Part shown: piece by piece, positions 22,531 through 28,000 of the stretch | Layout of the letters: each line of letters starts with the position of its first letter | Position numbering within the stretch: the stretch's first letter is position 1 | From: an uncultured Collinsella sp. | GTDB lineage: Bacteria; Actinomycetota; Coriobacteriia; Coriobacteriales; Coriobacteriaceae | DNA: 28,000 bases | NCBI GenBank assembly: GCA_900541285.1 | Contig: UQJA01000012.1 | Location: 1 to 28,000, forward strand | Direction: 5' to 3' | The notes under the pieces: generated by a model | What the model saw: only the letters and a program-made list of their open reading frames with translations | Told to the model about the DNA's origin: nothing | Databases searched by the model: none | Made by a program: the position numbers and the translations under genes

Positions 22531-23340
22531 CTAGAGCATCTGTTCGTTGATGAACATGAGGGTGCCTAGGTATGAGAGCTCGGGGACGTGGCGATAGCCG
22601 ATGTTGAATGCGGTAAGTTCGCTTGCATCCTCGAGCTTGTTTTCTGCCATCCACCGCACCATGGAGCCGCGCGCCTTTTTGCTGGCGGTCGACCGTTGGA
22701 TGGGCTTCCCGTTGCGGATACCCTCGCCAAAGAGGCACGTGACGGCTGTGGCGTCGCCCGCGAGGTGGGGCAGAACGGCTTTGGCATACTCTACGCTGGC
22801 GAGGTTGACGATCGTGGTGTTTGAACCTGCCGGGGCGATAGCCCGCGCGAGCTTATCGCTCCAAAATGCGTAGAGGTCTCGGGCACCGTCGACGACAAGC
22901 TTCGCGCCCATCTCCAGCCGATACGGTTCGACGGCATGAAAGGGACGAACGCACCCGTAGAGGCCGGAGAGGATCCACAGATGGTCTTGCAGCCATGCGA
23001 GCTGCGCGGAATCCATCACCTCGGGTGCCATGCTCTGGTATTGAATGCCGTGATAGGACATGGCGGCAGGGGAGAGGTGACGGGCGAGTGCGGGATTGTC
23101 GAGATCGCCGCTTTTCAGGATGGGCCCGAACTCATGCAGGGTGTTGAGGCAAGGTCCCAGCAGTTTGTCACTCACGTTCCACAGCGCCTGCAGGCCGCCG
23201 CTGCCTTCATTCCGCTCGATATCTAGCAGTGCGCGGTGGAGGCGAGCCGTCTCGCGCACAAAGGGTGGGATGCCCAGGACTTCAAAAGCATCTTGGGCCG
23301 CGCGCATCTGCTTGGCGGGCGAAATGATGACCTGCAGCAT
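22531..23340 (-). CDS. yaaA: YaaA / DUF328 peroxide-stress protein
   Basis: Member of the YaaA family; the E. coli protein limits intracellular iron and DNA damage during hydrogen-peroxide stress and binds DNA. It is 269 aa. Family motifs are present in order: the start MLQVIISPAKQM, LSGLYGCVRPFHAVEPYRLE, YAFWSDKL, NLASVEYAKAV and FGEGIRNGKPIQRSTASKKA, with ARGSMVRWM. The start at 23340 has AGGAG upstream; the frame continues upstream through the repeat but carries no family sequence there. The gene is bracketed by two copies of the same palindrome, at 22422 and 23358. Confidence 0.95.
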   Translation of the reverse strand: MLQVIISPAKQMRAAQDAFEVLGIPPFVRETARLHRALLDIERNEGSGGLQALWNVSDKLLGPCLNTLHEFGPILKSGDLDNPALARHLSPAAMSYHGIQYQSMAPEVMDSAQLAWLQDHLWILSGLYGCVRPFHAVEPYRLEMGAKLVVDGARDLYAFWSDKLARAIAPAGSNTTIVNLASVEYAKAVLPHLAGDATAVTCLFGEGIRNGKPIQRSTASKKARGSMVRWMAENKLEDASELTAFNIGYRHVPELSYLGTLMFINEQML

Positions 23341-23357
23341 GGGCTCTCCTCTGCCAA

Positions 23358-23427
23358 AAAAGTTGCGGTGGAATACGGTCTGTTTTGGCTGTTTATGGGC
23401 CAGTTTAGTCCGTATTTCACCGCAACT
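23358..23427. repeat. Palindromic repeat, copy 2, downstream of the M18 peptidase gene
   Basis: AGTTGCGGTGGAATACGG at 23361-23378 pairs with 23410-23427 (17 of 18 bp) around a 31-base loop. On the minus strand the hairpin ends in AACTTTTTT, giving a good rho-independent terminator for the aminopeptidase gene, whose stop is 14 bases away. The arm shares AAAAGTTGCGGTGGAATA with copy 1. The loops are unrelated or only weakly similar. Confidence 0.85.
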
Positions 23428-23440
23428 GATGAAGGGTTGG

Positions 23441-24838
23441 TTAGGCTCGCTCGATGAAGGCCTTGTAACCGCGATATGCCTCGTAGATGTCGGCCTTGTT
23501 GGCGACCTCCCACAGGGCGTGCATGGACAGGACGGCAACGCCGGAGTCGATGACGTTCATGCCGTACTTGGCCATGATGTAGGCGATGGTGCCGCCGCCA
23601 CCAGCGTTGACGCGGCCGAGCTCGCAGGTCTGGAAGTCCACGCCGGCCTCGTCCATGATGTCGCGGACGAGGGCCACATACTCGGCGTCGGCGTCGTTAG
23701 AGCCGCCCTTGCCGCGGCTGCCCGTGTACTTGTTAAAGCACAGGCCGCGACCCATGAAGGCGGCGTTCTTGGTCTCGAACTTGCCGGCATAGCCCGGGTC
23801 GAAGCCGGCGGACACGTCGGAGGAGAGCATACGGCTGCGGGCGAGCGCGCGGCGCAGGGCCAGCGGGCTGTCCTCGCCGGCGAGCATCATGATCTCGGCG
23901 ACGGTGTTCTCGAAGAAGCGACTCGTCATGCCGGTGGCACCCACGGAACCGATCTCCTCCTTGTCGACGATGAGCGTGATGCTCGTGCGCTCCACGTTGG
24001 TGACGTTGATCTGGGCGAGCATGGAGGGGTAGGCACAGACGCGGTCGTCATGGCCATAGCCCAGAATCATGGAGCGGTCGAGGCCCATGTCGCGGGCGGG
24101 GCCGGCGGGCACGACCTCGATCTCGGCGGAGAGGAAGTCCTCCTCCTCGACGTCGTACTGCTCCTTGAGGATATCCAGGAACATCTGCTTGACGGGCTCC
24201 TTGGGGGCGTCCTTGTCGTCCTCATCGAACTTGACGGGACGGCCGCCCACGATCACGTCGAGGATCTCGGCGTCGACGGCGTCTTTGGCAGGCTTAGACA
24301 TCTGCTCGCTCGAGAGATGGATCAGCAGGTCGGAGATGGTAAAGACAGGATCGTCCGCCTTGTCGCCGATATTGATGTCGACGGTGGTACCGTCCTTTTT
24401 GCAGATGACGCCCACGAGTGCGAGCGGGGAGGCTACCCAGTGGTAGCTCTTGACGCCGCCGTAGTAGTGCGTGTCGAGATAAGCCATGTCGCCGGCCTCG
24501 AAGGCGGGGTTCTGCTTAAGGTCCAGGCGCGGCGAGTCCACGTGCGCGCCCAGGATGTTAAAGCCCTGCTCGAGCGGGGCGGTGCCCAGATTGACGAGCA
24601 TAAGGTCCTTGCCGTGGTTAGCGGCATACACCTTGTCGCCTGCCTTAAGCTCGCGGCCTGCGGCGATTACGGTCTCCAGGTCGACGTATCCCGCCTCCTC
24701 GGCCATCTTGATGCCGGCCTTGACGCACAGGCGCTCGGTCTTGTTCTCACTCAAAAACTGCTTATAGCCGCGGCAAAGCTCCTCGAGCTCCTCGATTTGC
24801 TGCGGCGTGTACTTTTTCCATGCGCAGGGACGCTCCAT
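23441..24838 (-). CDS. M18 family zinc aminopeptidase
   Basis: Cytoplasmic aminopeptidase of the M18 family (aminopeptidase I type), which removes N-terminal, often acidic or neutral residues and forms dodecamers with two metal ions per subunit. It is 465 aa. Metal-binding and catalytic segments are visible: GAHVDSPRLD (His99, Asp101), GYGHDDRVCAY (Asp264/Asp265), VDKEEIGSVGATG with Glu294 and Glu295, and SMHALWEVANKADIYE near the end with the last His ligand. The start at 24838 (MERPCAWKKY) follows AAGGAG; the longer open frame upstream is antisense to polA. Its promoter probably lies inside the inverted repeat at 24878-24912. Confidence 0.95.
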   Translation of the reverse strand: MERPCAWKKYTPQQIEELEELCRGYKQFLSENKTERLCVKAGIKMAEEAGYVDLETVIAAGRELKAGDKVYAANHGKDLMLVNLGTAPLEQGFNILGAHVDSPRLDLKQNPAFEAGDMAYLDTHYYGGVKSYHWVASPLALVGVICKKDGTTVDINIGDKADDPVFTISDLLIHLSSEQMSKPAKDAVDAEILDVIVGGRPVKFDEDDKDAPKEPVKQMFLDILKEQYDVEEEDFLSAEIEVVPAGPARDMGLDRSMILGYGHDDRVCAYPSMLAQINVTNVERTSITLIVDKEEIGSVGATGMTSRFFENTVAEIMMLAGEDSPLALRRALARSRMLSSDVSAGFDPGYAGKFETKNAAFMGRGLCFNKYTGSRGKGGSNDADAEYVALVRDIMDEAGVDFQTCELGRVNAGGGGTIAYIMAKYGMNVIDSGVAVLSMHALWEVANKADIYEAYRGYKAFIERA

Positions 24839-24877
24839 GACGCAGGCTCCTTTCGGATCGATCGTGCTGGTTGATGT

Positions 24878-24912
24878 ACCGTGAGCCATCGTATCACGCG
24901 CGGGCTCACGGT
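24878..24912. promoter_or_regulatory. Inverted repeat around the aminopeptidase -10 box
   Basis: ACCGTGAGCC at 24878-24887 and GGCTCACGGT at 24903-24912 are perfect 10-base inverted arms with 15 bases between. That spacer holds, on the minus strand, TGATACGAT, an extended -10 box. The arrangement looks like an operator for a dimeric repressor. It lies in the divergent region between the peptidase gene and polA. Confidence 0.5.
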
Positions 24913-25004
24913 GGCGGGGGAGCTTGATGTGAGGTGGCCGCGGGGCGGGGAGCGTGTAAACTGGAGTGAGCAAACCGTGCCCAGCCCAAAGCGAGGTATT
25001 CAAT

Positions 25005-27752
25005 ATGTCTGACAAGCGCCGCACCTTTGCCGTTATCGACGGCAACTCGCTCATGCATCGCGCCTTCCACGCCGTGCCGCCGACCATGAACGCGCCGGAC
25101 GGGCGCCCCACCAACGCGATCTTTGGCTTTCTGAACATGTTTCTCAAGATGATCGATGCCTTTAACCCCGACGGCGTCGTCGTGGCGTTTGACAAGGGTA
25201 AACCGCGCGTGCGCATGGAGATGCTGCCGCAGTATAAGGCGCAACGCCCGCCCATGGACCCCGATCTGCATGCGCAGTTCCCTATGATTAAGGAGCTGCT
25301 CGCCGCGCTCAACGTGCCGATTCTGCAGTCCGAGGGCTGGGAAGGCGATGACATCCTGGGAACCATGGCGCGCCTGGGTGAAGAGGCCGGCTGCGACATG
25401 CTACTGGTGACCGGCGACCGCGACATGTATCAACTCGTGACCGAGCACGTCAACGTGGTCTCGACCCGCAAGGGCCTGTCCGACGTGGCGATTATGACGC
25501 CCGAGAGCGTGGACGACCTGTATCACGGCATTACGCCGGCGCTCGTGCCCGATTTTTACGGTCTAAAGGGCGATACGTCCGACAACATCCCCGGTGTACC
25601 GGGCATCGGTCCCAAAAAGGCGAGTGCGCTCATTGCGAAGTACGGTAGCCTGGACGAAGTCATCGCGCATGCCGATGAGGTCAAGGGCAAGATGGGCGAG
25701 AACCTGCGTGCACACATCGATGACGCACTACTGAGCCGCAAGGTTGCGACAATTCGCACCGATGCGCCCGTCGAGCTCGACTTTGAGGCGACGTCCTTCC
25801 CGGCGTTTTCTGCCGATGAGGTTTCCGCGGCGCTGGGTACGCTTGGTATCACCGCCATGCAGAACCGTTTCTTGGCGCTGATCGGCGGCGAGGGCGGGGC
25901 TGCTGCCTCCAGTGTGTTTGAGATACCTGCGATGGTTCGCGCAGCCGCCGGCGATGCCGACGCGCTTGGTGCCGTTGCGGCTGAGGTCTCCCGCGCGATT
26001 GATGCCGGCGAGTGGGTCGCCGCCGTGGTGGACGACGACAAGGAAGAGGGCGCGCTCTTTGGGCTGACGCGCACGCTGTGGTTGGCGACGTCCAAGGGCC
26101 TGTTCGCGCTCGAGGAGGGCGACAGCTGTGCGGCGGCTGAGGTTGAGGGCTTCAACTTCGCTCACGGTGTGATCGCCGGCGTGCTTGCGAGCCTGTTTAT
26201 GGAGGGCCGCGTGGCGAGCCCGGATACGAAAGCGCTGCTGCACGAGCTTTCGCCCATCGATTCTTCTGAGCCCGAGCTCATGGATCCGCTCGCTGCCGAT
26301 TCCACGCGTATCTTCGATACCGTGGTCGCTGCCTATCTGCTGGATTCCGATCGCTCCGAGTTCGATGAGGCATATCTGGCCGATACCTATCTGCAGATGG
26401 CGTTGCCTGCGGCGCGCGGTGCAGAGGGTGCTGGTGAGGACGCTCCGGCGCCTGCCGCCCGTACTGCGGCTCTGACGCTGGCGCTCGTGGCGCCGTTGCG
26501 CGAGTGCATGGCCCGTGAGAACGCCGCCAACGTGTTCGATGGCATCGAGATGCCGCTCGTTCCGGTACTTGCCAAGATGGAGCGCGCGGGCATGCTCGTG
26601 GACCCCGACCGCCTGCACAGTCTGTCCGAGGGTCTGGCGACCCAGATCACCGAGGTCGAACGAAGCATTCGCGACCTTGCCGGTGACGAGACCTTTAACA
26701 TCGGCAGCCCCATGCAACTTTCGCATGTGCTCTTTGATGTGATGGGCCTTCCGACCAAGGGTCTCAAAAAGACCAAGCGCGGTTACTATTCGACCAATGC
26801 CAAGGTACTGAGTGATCTTGCCCGTGACCACGAGATTGTTCGTTTGATCTTAGACTGGCGCGAGAAGTCCAAGATCAAGTCAACCTATCTGGACACGTTG
26901 GGCCCGCTGCGCCGCGGTGACGGTCGTGTGCACACCACGTACAACCAGACCATCACCGCGACGGGGCGTCTGTCTTCGAGCGACCCTAATCTGCAAAACA
27001 TTCCGACGCGCTCGGAGCTGGGGCGTACCGTCAAGACGGCGTTTTCGGCAGGCGAGGGAAGCGTCTTTTTGGCGGTGGACTACTCGCAGATCGAGCTGCG
27101 TCTGCTGGCACATCTCTCGGGTGACGAGCACTTGGTGCGCGCCTTTAACGAGGGCGAGGACTTCCATGCCGAGACGGCGGCGCGCGTGTTTGGTGTGCCG
27201 GTGTCCGAGGTAACGCCCGACCTGCGCAGTCGCGCCAAGGCCGTGAACTTTGGCATCGTGTATGGCCAGCAGGCCTACGGCCTGTCGCAGTCGCTGCATA
27301 TCTCGATGGCCGAGGCGCGCGACATGATCGACCGCTACTACGAGGCCTACCCGGGCGTGCGTACGTTCCTCGACAACGTGGTGGCACGCGCCAAGCAGAC
27401 GGGCTACGCCGAGACCATGTACGGCCGCCGTCGTCATATTCCGGAGCTCAAGGCCAAAAACCCGCAACTCCGCGGCTTTGGCGAGCGCACGGCCATGAAC
27501 CATCCCATGCAGGGCACCGCAGCAGACATCATCAAGATCGCCATGGTCCGCGTAAGTCGTCGCCTGGAAGAAGAAGGCTTTGCCGCCCACATGATCCTGC
27601 AAGTGCACGACGAACTGGACTTTGAGTGCCCCATCGACGAAGTCGAGCGCCTAACCACCATGGTCCGCGACGTCATGGAACACGTAGTAGACCTCCACGT
27701 CCCCCTAATCGCCGAAGCCAGCACCGGCATAACCTGGGCCGACGCAAAGTAG
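25005..27752 (+). CDS. polA: DNA polymerase I
   Basis: Repair and Okazaki-fragment polymerase, 915 aa. The N-terminal 5' nuclease domain (about 1-300) has FAVIDGNSLMHRAFHA, VTGDRDMYQLV and GDTSDNIPGVPGIGPKKA. The middle domain lacks the 3'-5' exonuclease residues: no D-x-E motif, no NLKYD motif, and the region around ARTAALTLALVAPL replaces the usual EDAD. Proofreading is therefore almost certainly absent. The polymerase domain is intact: motif A DYSQIELRLLAHLSGDE (Asp692), motif B RSRAKAVNFGIVYGQQAYG (Lys745) and motif C QVHDELDFE (Asp869, Glu870). The start is ATG 25005 with a GAGG site; an in-frame ATG 39 bases upstream adds nothing conserved. In the last 60-70 codons GAA, CTA, GTA and ATA replace the GAG/CTG/GTC preferred earlier. 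Confidence 0.97.
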   Translation: MSDKRRTFAVIDGNSLMHRAFHAVPPTMNAPDGRPTNAIFGFLNMFLKMIDAFNPDGVVVAFDKGKPRVRMEMLPQYKAQRPPMDPDLHAQFPMIKELLAALNVPILQSEGWEGDDILGTMARLGEEAGCDMLLVTGDRDMYQLVTEHVNVVSTRKGLSDVAIMTPESVDDLYHGITPALVPDFYGLKGDTSDNIPGVPGIGPKKASALIAKYGSLDEVIAHADEVKGKMGENLRAHIDDALLSRKVATIRTDAPVELDFEATSFPAFSADEVSAALGTLGITAMQNRFLALIGGEGGAAASSVFEIPAMVRAAAGDADALGAVAAEVSRAIDAGEWVAAVVDDDKEEGALFGLTRTLWLATSKGLFALEEGDSCAAAEVEGFNFAHGVIAGVLASLFMEGRVASPDTKALLHELSPIDSSEPELMDPLAADSTRIFDTVVAAYLLDSDRSEFDEAYLADTYLQMALPAARGAEGAGEDAPAPAARTAALTLALVAPLRECMARENAANVFDGIEMPLVPVLAKMERAGMLVDPDRLHSLSEGLATQITEVERSIRDLAGDETFNIGSPMQLSHVLFDVMGLPTKGLKKTKRGYYSTNAKVLSDLARDHEIVRLILDWREKSKIKSTYLDTLGPLRRGDGRVHTTYNQTITATGRLSSSDPNLQNIPTRSELGRTVKTAFSAGEGSVFLAVDYSQIELRLLAHLSGDEHLVRAFNEGEDFHAETAARVFGVPVSEVTPDLRSRAKAVNFGIVYGQQAYGLSQSLHISMAEARDMIDRYYEAYPGVRTFLDNVVARAKQTGYAETMYGRRRHIPELKAKNPQLRGFGERTAMNHPMQGTAADIIKIAMVRVSRRLEEEGFAAHMILQVHDELDFECPIDEVERLTTMVRDVMEHVVDLHVPLIAEASTGITWADAK

Positions 27753-28000
27753 AGGGGCTCAATAGGCAAACTTGCTTACAGCGCAAGCTCCCACATACTT
27801 AAGATTTGGGACAAACACTACTGGTTAATTTGTCCCACAGTAACCAAAACAGAAGGGTGCCCCTCATCAACAAGGAGCGTCCTTCGTTCAATAAAAATCA
27901 GCCAAAGTATCTAGGCGCCAAGACGCCATCCAGACGGCAAGCAAGTAAACCTAGGACCTGGCCGGGCGGCGCGGATTAGTTTTTCGTAGATTCCGCACGA
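27753..28000. other. Region after polA to window end
   Basis: No supported gene is seen in these 248 bases. A perfect 9-bp inverted repeat, TGGGACAAA at 27807-27815 with TTTGTCCCA at 27829-27837, forms a hairpin that may end the polA message, although no T tract follows. A weaker one, CTTGC with GCAAG, lies near 27774-27790. ACTTTGGCTGAT on the minus strand near 27900 also occurs in the repeat cluster at 14 kb. The last bases (GGAATC on the minus strand after TCGTGC) look like half of a hairpin cut by the window edge. Confidence 0.4.

Noticed and set aside
23096..24874. 592-codon + strand open frame
   Set aside because: Antisense to the M18 aminopeptidase and yaaA genes, with mirror-frame composition.
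25728..26831. 367-codon minus-strand open frame
   Set aside because: Antisense to the middle of polA; no independent evidence.

Overview
The window reads as chromosomal DNA of a high-GC Gram-positive bacterium of the Coriobacteriia, most probably Collinsella or a close relative. The grounds are GC-rich codon use, a division cluster with FtsZ and SepF but no ftsA between ftsQ and ftsZ, and the overall protein flavour. The genus is an inference from memory of such proteins, not a database result. Almost everything is core metabolism or cell division. I see no tRNA, rRNA, CRISPR array, transposase, integrase or phage gene.

Layout. (1) 1-5128: the end of a dcw (division and cell wall) cluster on the + strand: a probable murG tail, murC, murB, ftsQ and ftsZ, closed by a strong terminator. 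(2) 5284-10520: pgeF (ylmD) overlapped by pstS, then pstC, pstA, pstB and phoU, a high-affinity phosphate import operon. (3) 10640-13199: yggS (ylmE), sepF, yggT (ylmG) and divIVA, closed by a terminator. In many Gram-positives ylmD-ylmE-sepF-ylmG-divIVA directly follows ftsZ, so here the phosphate operon sits inside the division cluster. (4) 13281-16511: minus-strand nitroreductase, a DUF47 protein and a Pit-type phosphate transporter, then a small + strand gene of unknown function with a good promoter. The stretch 13740-14180 is unusual: A+C-biased, full of short repeats, and holding a long palindrome. (5) 16591-19295: a Bax-inhibitor-1 family membrane protein, a PARG/TIGR02452-like protein with an altered catalytic motif, and an SGNH hydrolase. 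(6) 19356-22396: thiD and thiC on the minus strand, thiC under a TPP riboswitch, and a divergent one-TM protein. (7) 22422-27752: yaaA and an M18 aminopeptidase on the minus strand, each followed by a copy of the same palindromic repeat, then polA on the + strand.

How the genes work together. MurC and MurB make the peptidoglycan precursor. FtsQ, FtsZ, SepF and DivIVA build and place the divisome, with SepF presumably tethering FtsZ in place of FtsA. PgeF is thought to police precursor quality. Two phosphate uptake routes (Pst/PhoU and Pit/DUF47) lie about 5 kb apart. ThiC and ThiD make the pyrimidine half of thiamin.

No complete new defence or mobile system is visible. The points most worth checking are: yggT lacking any standard start codon at its conserved N-terminus; a three-codon minigene with a near-perfect Shine-Dalgarno in frame ahead of pit; the QEA motif in the PARG-like protein; the paired repeat-terminators around yaaA; and the repeat-rich, strand-biased region upstream of the nitroreductase.
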